DNA of 41,005 nt from Chara braunii (GCA_003427395.1 BFEA01000232.1:239401-280405); one strand, 5' to 3'. Shown: positions 19,322-31,836, counted from the stretch's first letter. Numbers and translations: made by a program. The notes: a model not told the origin generated them from the letters alone.

Positions 19322-20660
19322 TTAGACCGCCCAACTTAGGGGTACGCCCGACCTGCCTAAGTGAAACAAATAGGGTACGCACAACTAGACTGCGCCAACT
19401 TAGGGGTATGCCTCGCACAACTAGACTGCGCCAACTTAGGGGTATGCCTAGCTTCCATGACAAAAACGTATGTCCAGACTGCCCCAACTTAGGGGTATGC
19501 CTAGCCCAACATAAACTGTGAACATAAAGCATATGATTAGACCGCCCCAACTTAGGGGTACGCCTGGCTTCTACCTAACTGATGACGTGAGGCATAAGAT
19601 TAGACTGTCCCAACTTAGGGGTATGCCTAGTCAACCTAAATGAAAATTACGTATGGCATAAGATTAGACTGCCCCAGCTTAGGGGTATGCCTAACCTGCC
19701 TAAACAAACACAAACGACGAATGGCCAGACCGCCCTAACTTAAGGGTTCGTCCAACCTGCATAACATCAACAACAAGGGTATATCGCTAGGCCGCCCCAA
19801 CTTAGGGGTACGCCTAGTTAGCCTAAACGGTTTAGGTTACATAAGGCAATGCGACCAGACCGCCCCAACTAAAGGGTACGTCTGATCTGCCTAAACAAGT
19901 TACAAACGACGTATGACTAAACCGCCCCAACTTAGGGGTACGCTTAGCCTCCGTGACAACATTTCAAACAACCATAAATACTTTGCACAGACTTTATAAC
20001 TTTCTTTCTTCTTCGACAGATGGTCAGACCTACCCAACTTAAGGAGACATCCGACCTTGCCTTGTGTTGAAAAGAGAAAATAAAAGAAGATTTATACTAA
20101 ATCTCTGCCCCTTTTGTATTATCACGAGCATAGGACCGAACTGCCCTAACTTAAGGGTACGTTCAGTCTGCCCGACTTACCTTCATTTCATATCCTTCAT
20201 TTGTCTCTCTTCCTTTTTTGTTCTACCTTACTTACTGACTGGCTTTCCCAACTAAGGGTGCCCGGTCTGCCAGATAATATAAGTTCATATAATATATGTA
20301 TCAAATTTTATACTTTGGTTGACCATTAAGTTCACAGCTAATGACTAAGCAGCCCCAACTTAGGGGTACGCTTAGTCTTTATGCCCTTAACCCCCTCAGA
20401 AGAAAACATACACAGAACTGGGTCTACGCAACTTAGAATATCCCTAACTTTGTTTTCAGCAACCCAAAAGAAACATCAGGATTCTGAGCCTTCCCAACTT
20501 AGGGTGCCCATCCTCCTGTTCAGAAACCCTTTAAAGAAACAGCGACTGGTCCGTCCAACTTAGGATAGGCCCAACCCTTAAAAGGTCATGCAATCAGCCC
20601 AACAAACATAAATAGAACACAACACTGAACCCACTCAACTTAGAGGGACTCAGCCTTGGG
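19322..20660. repeat. Array of ~18 hairpin repeats with covarying stems
   Basis: A ~31-nt unit recurs every ~60-68 bp in the regular part (19473-19946) and more widely to 20660. The core is CCCC-AACTTA-GGGG, flanked by outer arms that differ between units but mostly remain complementary: CTAGGC/GCCTAG (19787-19817), GACTAAGC/GCTTAGTC (20343-20377, 8 of 8), CAGAC/GTCTG (19856-19884), GAAC/GTTC with inner CCCT/AGGG (20138-20164). Spacers share a weaker consensus containing CCTAAA and ACGACGTATG. Two units near 19385 and 19421 are a recent 36-bp duplication. Units beyond 20470 are degenerate. It encodes no protein. Confidence 0.9.
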
Positions 20661-23600
20661 TTGAGCCGGTCAAACGCATGCAAATCACCTTTCTCCCGCC
20701 TTCCCCCTTTTCCCTTTTCTTAATTCGGATAGATTAAGTATCTGACTTTCACACATAATTCATTCCTTTCAGTTCATTGTGGTTCAAGAAATAAAGTACA
20801 AACAATATAAAGTCAAAAATATTATTTATTATAATCCCAGTCAGACAAAGGTAGTAGGTTTAGGGAAATACGAGATCACACGAGTAAAGCGAGATTATAC
20901 CTGAGTGTTCCCTGCCTCCAGAACCCCGCCTGGGCTCCGCCAGAGCTCCCGCAACCGGTGGGGCGAACCTCCCACAGAGGCCTTGGTACGGATTACGGGT
21001 TTCAATCCCGCCTGCTGCCTTCCTCTCCAAACCAGTCAGACTAGACTTAGAGTAAAACTGGCAGAAGTAGAATCATTAAGATTCTCAGATACAAGGGAGG
21101 TGCGCTCAGACGCTCGTGAGAGGGCCTTTTAGTCTTCGTTCTCCTCAGGGCCCCGCAATGGTGGCGAATAAGCACAATAGAAATGATAAGATCCTGTCCT
21201 GAATGCAGGGTACCTGCCCTTTGATAGCCCTCCAGGTCGCAGCAGAGACTCCCCTTCCAAGTCCGATCACTCTCCCAAAGCCCAACGTCGTTCCTCCTGA
21301 CCGAACCGCTGCTACGCAGCTTAGAAGGTCTCATTCGAATAGAGCACATCCCCATGCTCTATTCGGAGCAAAAGGGATATTCAAATCAAACAGCAACGCA
21401 CATCACAGTCGTGTGCAGTAGCTTAGCAATGAACTCCACAAGCGCAATGAATCACGTCCATATGCAGTGATGCACAGTGAAGTACGACGTCGTGCTGTGG
21501 CAAAAACACAGTAGTACATACCAATACGGCAGTCGAGACAACACGCGTGTGTAGTAGCCGCGTCCGAAAACGTAACAGCAACAACTCGACGTCGCAGCGG
21601 TAGCTTATAGCGTGGTGTTGAGGCATCCGCTACCCTTACCACAACTACCTGAGTTGGTCACCGCAACTTCGCAGTTCGAACTTGATCAGCAGCTGCGAAG
21701 TATATGTAGCTGCCACCCCTACAGACCATCTAGATGCCGCCTACACAAACAACCAATATGCCACCTACACAGACTACCGAGATGCTGCCTCAGTCAAACT
21801 CTCCATTCGACAATGCCCCTACTCAGATCTCTCACAGGAAGTTGCGGTTAACAATCGGTGCGGTGGGTAGGCATTTCCCTCTCCCTCTATCATGCTCTTG
21901 TGTGCACGTCTTCCATGAGAACAAGGGAAAATACACGTTGCTAGTGCTGCTCGCTACCACGCCCGCCGTCGCGATCACGGATACACCCCGACCAGGCAAG
22001 TACTTTGTTCACCTGCTTAGTATTTCCCTTATTCTCTCGTCCTCCAAACTCCTCTCCACTGACACTCTCCTTCGTAAATCAGACCATTTTATTGTGGTCG
22101 CCGTTGGATTTGAACTTGCATCTGCAATTCAACAATTTCATGTGTGCCTCAACTGAGCAGCCTGCCAACAGGCAAGTCCCCGGCTCTGCGCCTCGTCTCT
22201 CGCTATTTCCATCCATCGATAGGATGTGCGGCTCACCGCCAAACAGGTAAGTACTCAACCTCGCGGCCATGACCGACAGGTAAGTTTCCAACCTGCGGCT
22301 GGCCTCATGCTACTCCCATCGTTCGAATGAGCCAAAATCGAATGGATCTTCCACCAAATTATGGGCACATACACAATTTTCCCTTCATACACGCAGAGAG
22401 ATAGCAGGCATCTTATGTTGATAGGATGACCATCGCACTGCCAACAGGTAAGTCCCTTACCCCCTATCACACCTATTTCCTCTCTTTCTTTTTCATCACT
22501 CCCTCGGTATCTGGTCGCACTTAACGGCCAGACGCAATCCAGTAACGACGACCTCCAGGGCCGAAGTGCACAACACCGAAAACGGGAAGTATGATGACTT
22601 CGGCTCAAAGAGAAAGATTGCGTGCAGGGCGACGATTGAGATTGTACACAACGCCACCACAAAGAACTAAATCACCGTGGTATTCACGGGCATTATGGCG
22701 ACCATGTCGATCATGACGACGACGGTAATGAGGGTCAGCACCATGGCGACCGTGATGTCGAGCCTCTGCCACACTCATCTTCTCCTTTTTTCTTCCTTCT
22801 CCTCGTCTATTCTCCTTCTTCTCTGCTTCTTCCCCCTCGTCATTTTTTACTCAGCGCAGTCCTAACGCTTTGCATGAGCTAATCACTATGCGCCTTTTGA
22901 GAGAAAAAGCTCTCTCTTGTTGACCCCCGTGCTATCTTATAGGTTGCCAGTTGGTCGAGCACCCCTGCGAACCTGCCTAAGCCCGAGTGCACCTGGTCAA
23001 CCCCCACACACACGCACACTCTGGGATTGCTCGAGGCAGTATGGGGCAGCGTGGGTGATGCCAATCCTCTGTGTATTTGTCTTAGGTCTAACGGATGTCC
23101 TGAAGAACTGGGCCCAAGCTCTGGCCTAGGGATATCACCATCGAGTTTGCCTGTCCTAGGCCATTCAGAAATGCAGTATTTTACTCATCTGCTCCCCGTG
23201 AGCTTGGAACTCAAGGTCTGTATTTCAACAATTCGTGGGTGTACCGACTAAGTTAGGCCGCTGGTCCCCGCAAACAACCCAACACTAGTGCCGCGTCCTA
23301 AAAACGGGACCAACAACTAAAACAAAAAGGAAAAATAGAAGAAAAATAAAAATACGAACACCAAGAATCGGTGTTTTGGGGAAGGAAGACCGTCAGCGCC
23401 CCTTTTCAGTTCCGTCGACTGGGCCCACGGATGGGCCGGCAACAAAACGAAGGGGGATAGCCCCGTCGGGTCCTTAACCCCTCGACATCTTCAGTCGCTC
23501 CAATGTTCCATCGCCGCCGGTCGCCGGCCTCGATCCTCGTACCTCTGCCTCGAAAGTCCATTGTCGTAACCATTAGTGTTATGCCCAAGGTTGGCATTGG

Positions 23601-24786
23601 CATTAGCAGAAGCCCATATAAACGGGTATCACTACGCATACGGATCCGCTGCTCCAAGATCACTCCTTTGGCCTGTCAACTAAGTCAACGACCATCAACC
23701 TCCCACGTCCACCTTGCGGAGGTCCCAACTTGCGTTCTATTCTCTCTCTCGCATACTCCAATCACCGCCCAAAAGCAACATCACTGCCTGATGTCGTTTT
23801 CTATACGAGTGTACACTCACCATGGTCACTTCAAAATAAAGAAAAACATTTCCTAGTTTTAATCAAAAATAGAAAATTTGCCGGCGGGAACGCCGACTTC
23901 ATGAGTATCTTGTGGCGACGTCCTGAGCATCTTGTTTAGCAGTGTGTCTAAAGGTGTGCAACCCGGCCCACCCCTGTGCCTCAAGTCTATGCTAAACCTG
24001 CCAGCCCTGCACCTTGTTTACCCTCACATGCAACGAGCCTTACTTCCGATTGATCTGGCTGATCAAGAGGCAGTTTAAGGACAACCCTCAAGGTCCTCAG
24101 GAAATATTTAACATCGCAGACAGGACGACGATCACAATCGGGGTTTAACCGGAACCCGCTAGAAATGTTTATAGACGGTTTGGTAAGCGTCTCTTAAAGT
24201 GCTCGCATGCCCAACATGACCTCTATTGCGCAGCAGCGGAACCAAGGACTCGCGACAAAGCATGCGTGTACTAGTCCCAGCGGGTTGGCATGGTGACCGT
24301 GACCGAGTGCTTCATCCAGGGCCCTTCAGAGGCTCCACCCGTCTTCCACCAGCTTGCTGCCCAGGAAGAATGTCGACTCTCAAGGTTGAGCGCTCACAGC
24401 ACCTTACATTGAGAGGACTCTCAAGACAAAACTCACTTCCTCACGGTAAGAAGCAATGAAGAGGTTAGATAAGGAAGAGAGCAACGTACCTCATAATGAT
24501 GCCCCCAACCACAAATTTTTCACCGGCAACTTGACTTGCATTTACAATAACTGGTCCTTGCCGTGGCACAACAAACAACAAACTGCAGTTCGACCTCGTC
24601 TTAAATGCCACATCAGCAAGCTCTCATCAGCCGACGTACACCCCAATGTCACCACACAGCCTTCCTGGCGCGCCCACACGACCCTCGGCCGCCTATCGTC
24701 CAACGCTCAAGCCTTATCACTGCCCCACACCACATGCGAAGCACCAAACAACTATTGCGAAGAACCAGTAAGCGCAGTTCGAACCA

Positions 24787-24798
24787 GCTCCGATACCA
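24787..24798 (-). other. Primer-binding site of element D
   Basis: GCTCCGATACCA is the exact complement of TGGTATCGGAGC, a tRNA-Met-type primer site. Three bases later the LTR-like terminus TGTAAGGAAAATGAGC starts at 24802. Both the site and the TGYAAGGAA start resemble element B (13302-13325), so the two belong to related families. The body would run toward lower coordinates, into the left arm. Confidence 0.7.
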
Positions 24799-24801
24799 AA
24801 T

Positions 24802-25440
24802 TGTAAGGAAAATGAGCAATACCGAGATGACAGAATCCAGATTGCACAATCACATTGAAAGCCAGAAAGTTCCAAGTTGTCCAGACCATTGCCAATACCA
24901 GGTATGAGCCCTCACATCACCATCCTCATCTCTATTTGTCTCTCTCTCTCTCTCTCTCCCTCATCTTTCTTGCTATCTTCCGCATATACACCCGAAGACC
25001 ATGACTGCGCCTTGCTATGGAAGATGGGCTATGGCACTGCCCTCAGCTGCGCCCTTCTTCCCACACGACCACACGTGCACAACACCTTGCCCAAGCACTA
25101 GCAGCAGCACGCGAGCAATCGCTCCAGCAGCGCTGCCGCACACTGTTAAGTGCCCGAATGCGCTGCTAGGCAACGAACTCTTTCCTGTATGGAAATAGTT
25201 TGGCCTGGCCTGCGGCCTGGCTGGGCTGGGCCTTTGCCCAGAAGCTTCCTGTAGGGCCCATGACGTTGAGCCTCTGCTGTTGCTGGGCCCCGTTCAGTTA
25301 CACCTCCCAACTGTCTGTGTATGTTGCTGCGAATGTGGCCAAGGGCTTGCATTTTAGAAAAGGCCTAGAAGGCCGTAGAAAGTATTTTATGCTCGGGTCT
25401 TGGATTCTGTCAACCAACTGATGCGACACAACTGCCTGAG
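24802..25440 (-). mobile_element. Putative LTR of element D
   Basis: Starts TGTAAGGAA beside the primer site and includes a (TC)n tract at 24939-24958, as element B's LTR has a (TC)n tract. The right end is uncertain; I placed it before a change of character near 25440. No second copy is in the window to confirm the length. Confidence 0.4.
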
Positions 25441-25585
25441 CCCCCAAATACGAAATTGACTGTATTCTGCCTCTCGTGATTTGTTAGGCCCACCTTCACT
25501 TAGGGCGGGCACATTTGCATACGGGGCCCCTCTAGCCTGTCGGGGAGCAACATCCTTGCACAGGGGCTGCGACTCATATTAAACC

Positions 25586-25593
25586 TATAAAAG
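25586..25593 (+). promoter_or_regulatory. TATA-like box
   Basis: TATAAAAG in the context AAACCTATAAAAGCG on the plus strand, about 300 bp upstream of the coding-like stretch at 25882. It could be the promoter of an LTR or degraded gene there; no direct evidence. Confidence 0.3.
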
Positions 25594-25881
25594 CGATAGC
25601 TGTTGCATTACTCGCTACTAGTCTGTAGGTGTGTATTCGGAACTTCAGCGCTGATACTGGCAATCTGAGAGGCAGGGTTCTATTTGTGTGGGTGTGCGTC
25701 TGGTGTAAAACTCCGGCTATTCTGAGCGTGAGCAGCTATGGCCCATAGTAACGGGCTGCAAGACTATAGGCCAGATTGTTGGAGGCTTATCACTCGTTGG
25801 TCTTCAATGTCCAGGGAGGGTCCCTAGATCACTACGATCCTAAACTAGGATGGGGGGATGAGGCCAAGCTAAAGATTTAAT

Positions 25882-26881
25882 GTGGAAGGGGCGAGAGAAG
25901 AGGAGATGAGAGGCGATCAAAAGTTCCAGGCGACAGTAACAGAGGCCAAGAACCGGGCTAGAAGACTGTGCCGGAGGGACGACGTCACGACGGAAATCCA
26001 AGTGACCATTGTGTATCATGAGGTTGCGACCTCCAGTGGTACAACTGAACGGGAACAGGCGCACCTGGATCGAGACTCAGGGGTTGAGTCAGAGATCAGC
26101 GGGGAGGAGACTATCCTGGCATGGTTTGGAACAGTGGAAGAGGGACCACCCGACAAGGGAGCCTGTGGAAGATGGCCCAGAGCCAATTCAGGGAGGAGAT
26201 GATAAAGTTCAGCTTGCAAGGCCAAGGGGGAGGCCCAGAGGTCAACGCGCGTTGTCGGGTCTCAAAGAGCGAAGCGTGCAGTCACACAGACACAATGAAA
26301 GAGGGGATGACATACAGAGAGAGAGTAGCACAGACACGGGAGAGGTAGGAGTGAGTACGAACACTACTGAGTGGAGGAGACGTCATCATTCGCACGAGTA
26401 TGCATGGGTTCTTCAGGGGTGAACCCTCCGACCTCGAGGCAGGACCGGCCAATGCATGACAGTGTGAGAGACGTGATAATGAGGAATATGAGGGAGAGCT
26501 ACATGAAGGACTTTCAGTTGAGTCGTGGACGTTCTCCCAGTCCGCGTAGCATGTGTCTGCCAGCTCGACCTCTACCAAGGCATACTCCGTTACGCGTGCA
26601 CTGGGGAAGCGTATGGGGAGGAAGTCAACTCTATAGTGAAGCTTGTGCAGAAGGCACAAGGATGTGAGTTGTCTGACAAACCACTCTCTCGGATCGGAGT
26701 GGAAACCAGTGATGAATGCGTGAATAGTATACGAGGAATAGCAGGTAATGTTTGCACGAGAAAAAGAGGCGCGATACTGGTTGACGTCAGCTGCCATTAT
26801 CAGCGGCTGTTGAGCCAGTATGGAATCAAAGATACCATGCCGCCGCCAAAAGGCTTCGGTAAGATCGACTGTGCCTGTTGA
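25882..26881 (+). pseudogene. Unidentified coding-like stretch in shifting frames
   Basis: Four overlapping plus-strand frames succeed each other: 25882-26202 (106 codons), 26009-26422 (137), 26371-26667 (98) and 26525-26881 (118). The succession looks like one decayed gene with frameshifts. Composition is Glu/Arg-rich at the start; the second frame has ARPRGRPRGQ, an AT-hook-like motif (core RGRP), at about 26215-26245; the last reads EEVNSIVKLVQKAQGCELSD and ends CAC before TGA. I do not recognise the family. A TATA-like box lies about 290 bp upstream. It could be a transposase or Gag relic. Confidence 0.35.
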
Positions 26882-29849
26882 TTGCCAGTCATAGCTGTTT
26901 GGGAGGGACGCGCGCTTACCATACGAGTGGCAATAGGAAGTGAGAGCAGGGTGAGATGGGACGTCTTGCGGGTGCTGGCTCGGTTGACCTCACCTCCTTC
27001 CGTTTCGTTGTTGAGAGTAAAAAGGACTGAGTTTGCGAGGTAGCTGCAAGGTGGAAAAAGAGAAGGGAACGAGACTATCTTTGGCCTCGAGTCTTCGTCT
27101 CTCCATTAGCCTAGTCATTGTGTTGCACACATAACTTGGACGAGCTACGAAAATCAGCACTTATCTTGATTGGCTGATTATCACTCTCTCGGGAAACTGT
27201 TGTGGGATTATCTCGCATTAGAGGGCATGTCTCGAGACTACGGATGAGATCGTTGGTGAGAATCAGGGATGTTGATGTCACATGTTATTTTCGGGGAACA
27301 AGCCTCAGGATACTATTCGTGTATGCTCTCGAAGGTTGACGAATGTGAGGGTTGAGCGAGAGCTATGAGTGAACTCGTTGTTGGCATCACCCATTTCCTG
27401 TGAGCAAATTTGAGGTACTTATTGTGATCGAACTACGAAGTTTGATAAGAATCTATGGAACAGGGCACTTTCTGAAAACGTTCGTGGAGGAAGGATGAAG
27501 GTCCCAATCAGATGGGAAGTGAGTGTGCGCTGCGCGGGATACTAACATTCAAGAGGTCATTATGTTTGCAACTCCCACGAGTGGTTTAAGGGCATGTTTA
27601 TAATTGACGATTACCTCTGCTAATACGGCAGAGCTGAGGCAGAGCCGCAAGGCTAATATGGACTGAGAAGGGAGGACAATAAAGTTAGTGATACTAAATG
27701 CTTACAAGCAGCGAGTCAGTGCCACGGCCGGAGAGGATGGAATGATGGAGGCACTGCGAGTATCTGATGAAGCATGCTAATTGAAGACCGAGTTGATACT
27801 GTTCGAAAGAAACAGAGAGTGGGTGTCAGACACAGGCAACCTGGATAGGCATCCCATAAGAGAATCACAAGAGACCATCTCTGTAAGACTAGCACGAGCT
27901 TGCTGTCGACGATTATTGAGTCATTCTCGAATCTTGATCAGTCGTTTAAAAAATGCATGCTCGTTTAATGTCATTATGAACCAGCGCATCACACTACGGT
28001 GTCAATCATGACCTGGCTCTTTTTTACCCTTATCATAGCCCTCTGAAAGCTTCTTACGGGAAGGTTTAATGTTTTATAGTTTTTTTTATTACTAATGAGA
28101 AAAAGATGGGGAGATACTGATTTGACAATAAGTGCTTGGCGACAAGTGTTTTTCGGTTGGCTTCGGTCCGGAAATTGAAGCAGGTTGTGGGCTGCCTTGC
28201 AATCTTTAGGGGGATTTACTCCAAGGCTTATAGAAATGTATGGGGATTGCTTGTTGACTCTCCCACCTCGTTCGTGTTATTTTAATGGATAGAAGGCGCA
28301 TTTCTATAAAGAGGATTGCATGTTTGCTCATTAAATATCTTATTGATGGGGACTAATTCTAGCATTATCATTTTTTTGAGTGGCTGACGTATTAAAACCA
28401 GATCTTACAATTGCGGAGTAGGCTATTGTTTTCCCAACATGAAGATAAAGAGTTGAGGAATGACAACGTGCCTCGTCTATGATACTTGTGTGGGTGAGTG
28501 CTTGGCATAGTGCGTGGCTGACTCCTCTATTTTGGAGTAGCAGTGAATTGGCCTAAGCTAATATTGCTTGGCCAATCTAATCCACTTAAATTGTTATACT
28601 TAATCCTCCTTCCATACACAGACCCCTTGTGACTGATTGTGGTCGATAAGTCCGAGTGTTCTGAACTGTACTCGAGTAGTGGGGCACGGTATATCGTTCG
28701 AACTGAGAACCTCTCAAGGGTACTCGATGCAGTAAAAAGAGAGGAGAATTATCATTTTTGCCACCGCAAGCTATCCAAGAAGTGAATTATTAACACATAT
28801 ACCAGTGCAACCCTCAAGATGGAAACTGAAGCTATTACTGATCAACGTAATCCGAAGGAGAAAATGAATATTAAAGACAAGTCAGCAAGTTCTTTGTAGT
28901 TAGAGCGAAGAGAGCCTTTGGGAGTATGAGCGAAGCGACTCGGTTTCCTGCCTTATCCATGAGCATTGCATCACTTTGATTTATCTGTGAGTGAGAGTTG
29001 TGTTCACCTACCTTCTTGTTCAGTGCATGAGCCGGATCTATAAACTTTTGCTTCTATGTCATGTGAGCGTGAAAACGGGAAATCAATGATACTCACTAGC
29101 ATGTCAATGTTGCGGGAGTGTCTATCATCGTTTTGTGTGATACATGAACGGGGTGAGAGTACTGCCACACTCATGTAAAATGTAAATGATTCTTACGCAG
29201 CAAGCATTCGACTAAGAGTTTTGATAACCTACAATTTACTAGATAGCCAACAATGAACGGATACCGAGGATTGTTGGGAAAATTATTTACTGAGAAGTGA
29301 GCAGCGTGTCATCAGCTGAGAAAACTAGCTACAGGGCTTGAACGAAAAATACCAAAGGTGAATCATTGCATAGCTCAAATTAGTGACACTTTGAGCTCCA
29401 CTTTGAAACTGGCGGGCATCTTATCCCATCGCTTTTATGACATCGCAATTCGACATGTGATGGATAAGTGTTCAGACTTGCTTTACACGGGTAACGTCTC
29501 TCGGAACATTCAGTTCACAAGTCAGGTGTGTGGGTTGACGAGCTAGTCTCATACTCAACACTCGCTCAGGCAAGATCAAGTGCTTTGCTCAGATTAGCAA
29601 ATGCCACTTTGTAATCTGCAACTTTTTCAGCGTTCTGCTATCAAGTGATTAGTATTCAGTGACTTGTTAATACAGCAACGTTTAGTCATCTAAGTTAATT
29701 AAAAAGCTTCAGTCAATATCAATCAACATTCAATCATTTTCATTTTCCGCAGAAATTAGTATCACTCGAACAGTGCTCTTGTCAAAAGACACTGAGATCA
29801 ATTTTAATTTCCACCTCAGCACGTGAGTGCAGTTCAGTCATTCTAAATC
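26882..29849. other. ~3 kb with no gene seen
   Basis: Frames are short (longest 27781-28011 plus, 76 codons) and show no domain. Composition is AT-moderate with many TGAG/CTCG words. No tandem repeats or RNA genes noticed. Confidence 0.45.
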
Positions 29850-30274
29850 GAGGGGTCAGTTTTGATCACGCTCAACAACATTTCTTCCAAGGATGCTTTC
29901 CAATACCAATATGTCAGTGTTGTTGGTTTCAGACAAGGGGGTCTGTGTGTCTTTGTTATTCTAACCAGACTCGCTGGTGGCACGATCAATGACCTTAGAT
30001 TCTATGTGAAGAAAGGCAAAGACACTCGTGAACAATTTGACTCAGTCTGGATCTCAGCAACAAAATATCTTAAGGAGAAGGAGAAACAACTTGATGAGAG
30101 TGGCACGAAGTTGATCCTCAACTTCGGACCCAAGCTCTACATTGACTATCCCGAGCCTCATGTACCCTTAATATTCACAGACGGTTCCTACTGGGGTGAC
30201 TTGGTTGATCTAGCAAAAAGGTACATTTCTCCAAAAGAGATTGACTACGAGACTGTGACAAAACCCTTTTGACA
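29850..30274 (+). CDS. Unidentified ORF, ~140 codons
   Basis: Open from just after a TAA at about 29847-29849 to TGA near 30270. No ATG lies at the start of the frame, so it may be an exon or a 5'-truncated relic. Balanced composition with aromatic and acidic residues (FGPKLYIDYPEPHVPLIF, DGSYWGDLVDLAKRYIS) is more protein-like than other frames nearby. A second frame, 30269-30454 (GGILSYGRLSYHGPWVEVF), follows directly in the -1 phase and could be a frameshifted continuation. I do not recognise a family. No splice sites are clear enough to call exons. Confidence 0.4.
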
Positions 30275-30454
30275 TCTCAAACAAGGGATTTTCTCCCAGC
30301 CGTATCTTCCTACCCTGTGGGAGGAATTTTGAGCTATGGTCGACTTTCGTATCATGGGCCTTGGGTGGAAGTGTTCAAAATTTCTAGGTTTTACTCATCC
30401 AAAGGCCACAATCTCAAGAAGGAACAGGAAATGCACGACCGAAAGAGAGAATGA

Positions 30455-31834
30455 GTATTAGACCTTAGAGGGATGAGTGAGGACTCTTGACGAGTGTTGG
30501 CCATGTCTATCCAAGTGTACCTTCTAAGATTATTATAAGTTTTCATCTTTTCCCCTCATTTATCTTGCCCATGTCTTGAGTCAGTCAGTCCTGCTTCGTT
30601 TGCATTTACTTTGCTGCTGAATTTGTCACGGTTCTTTGTTAATTCGCAGAATTGATATATCCATGACACACCAAAATTTCATAATTATCATGTGCATGAT
30701 CTTGCTGTTTTGAATCAAAATGGAAGATTCCTAAGATCGGGGATCGGCGAAGGCCGCAATTGAAGGGTCTTTCTCGAAGCCGGTGTAGGGCCTAACCCCG
30801 TTAGACTTTCGAGCCTGTGTCAACCCCACTGCGGGTCCCAGTTGGCTCGGCCCGCCCACGCTCATACTCAGGGCGCGGGCCGTTCGTCACGAGGCCACCC
30901 CCACCTAGTGCTTTGAGATGGATGGGGGTGGGCCATCGAGCGAGAGAGTTTTGACATTGGGAATGTAGCTCAGCCCTCACGCCGGGTGGTAGTCTCGCTG
31001 AACTTCTCACGAGCGTAATTTTTTTGATTCTCAGTTGTGTTCGCAGGCAATTGCTCCTTCCAAAACTCATGTAGTCCAGGGGTTCTTCGAGATCTTCTCT
31101 TCTTTCGTGCGTAGGCTAAGTGTGATCCTTAGGCCACACACCATTTCCCTAAAGCAACATTCCTCTGGCATCATCGGGGCGCGGCGGTGCCATCTTCCTC
31201 TTTCGCCCCTACACTCCTTCGTTCTCCAATCATTACCTCCATCGTCACTGGTGCCTGCCCATTACCCTTTTCGAGGCCTTCACCCGCATACAAAGCGACT
31301 TCACGTTTCCATCAATCAAGACTGTGTTCCCCGCCCGACCCGCACTCAAGTTCTCAAACATCAAGGCTTCATTCACAGATAGAGTTTACACCAAGGCCCA
31401 TTGCCTTTTGCTCATCCATTCCTCTTTCCTTTGTCGGCACATCCTTGGCCCACATCCAGCTAATCCATCCTCTTCTCATAATCATGCAGTTCGGGTTCTG
31501 GTTGAGTTAACTGACCTCTTCTCTTAGTCCTTTCCAATTTCCCTGCGTTTTTGCGCTCACCGCTCTCAAATATTCTCTCCCTTTTCCTTCTTGGCGGCAC
31601 AAGGGACCGACAATCCTTCCCTTGGCCTCTTTCTCCACCAAGTGAGGTCAACTTCCTTTCACCGTTCGCCCCCTGGCAATGTAACAAGTGAGAGGCGAGA
31701 GGTTAGTTGTATGCCAAGCAGGAAGGGAAAAAGGTTTAGACTTAGATTATGGGAGAGGTAGAGAAAGAAGGCCAAAGGACGAAATAGAGGAACATAAGTG
31801 AGATAGAGAGAGATAGAGAGGGGCGAGAGAGGGG

Positions 31835-31836
<2 letters not shown>
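30455..31836. other. No gene seen
   Basis: Frames at 31035-31382 and 31187-31510 (plus) are Ser/Pro/His-rich and overlap each other, with no domain. A 15-bp tRNA-like start at 30959-30973 is discussed under rejected items. Confidence 0.4.

Larger units (their letters stand above)
18150..23905 (-). repeat. Left arm of a ~6-kb diverged inverted repeat
   Basis: Read on the minus strand it is collinear with 33590-39810 on the plus strand. Anchor pairs (left with right): 18179-18206 with 39751-39776; 18220-18620 with 39260-39650; 18800-18960 with 38990-39130; 20666-20680 with 37139-37153; 20907-20953 with 36869-36914; 21170-21420 with 36430-36700; 23434-23482 with 33909-33957; 23853-23905 with 33590-33650. 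Similarity is patchy, with conserved blocks of 20-50 bp. The stretches 21.45-23.2 kb and 34.2-36.4 kb align poorly by eye. No intact gene is visible; it may be the body of a non-autonomous retroelement family. Confidence 0.75.

Noticed and set aside
19322-20660. CRISPR-like array
   Set aside because: Repeats are not identical, stems vary between units, spacers share a consensus, and the sequence is eukaryotic with no cas genes.
30258-30275. Programmed -1 frameshift joining the 29850 and 30269 frames
   Set aside because: The CCCTTTT run is not phased as a standard slippery heptamer and no downstream structure was evident; ordinary decay is simpler.
30959-30973. tRNA gene start (GGGAATGTAGCTCAG, Ala-like)
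   Set aside because: Only the acceptor and D-arm start match. No anticodon arm, T-arm or closing acceptor strand follows.
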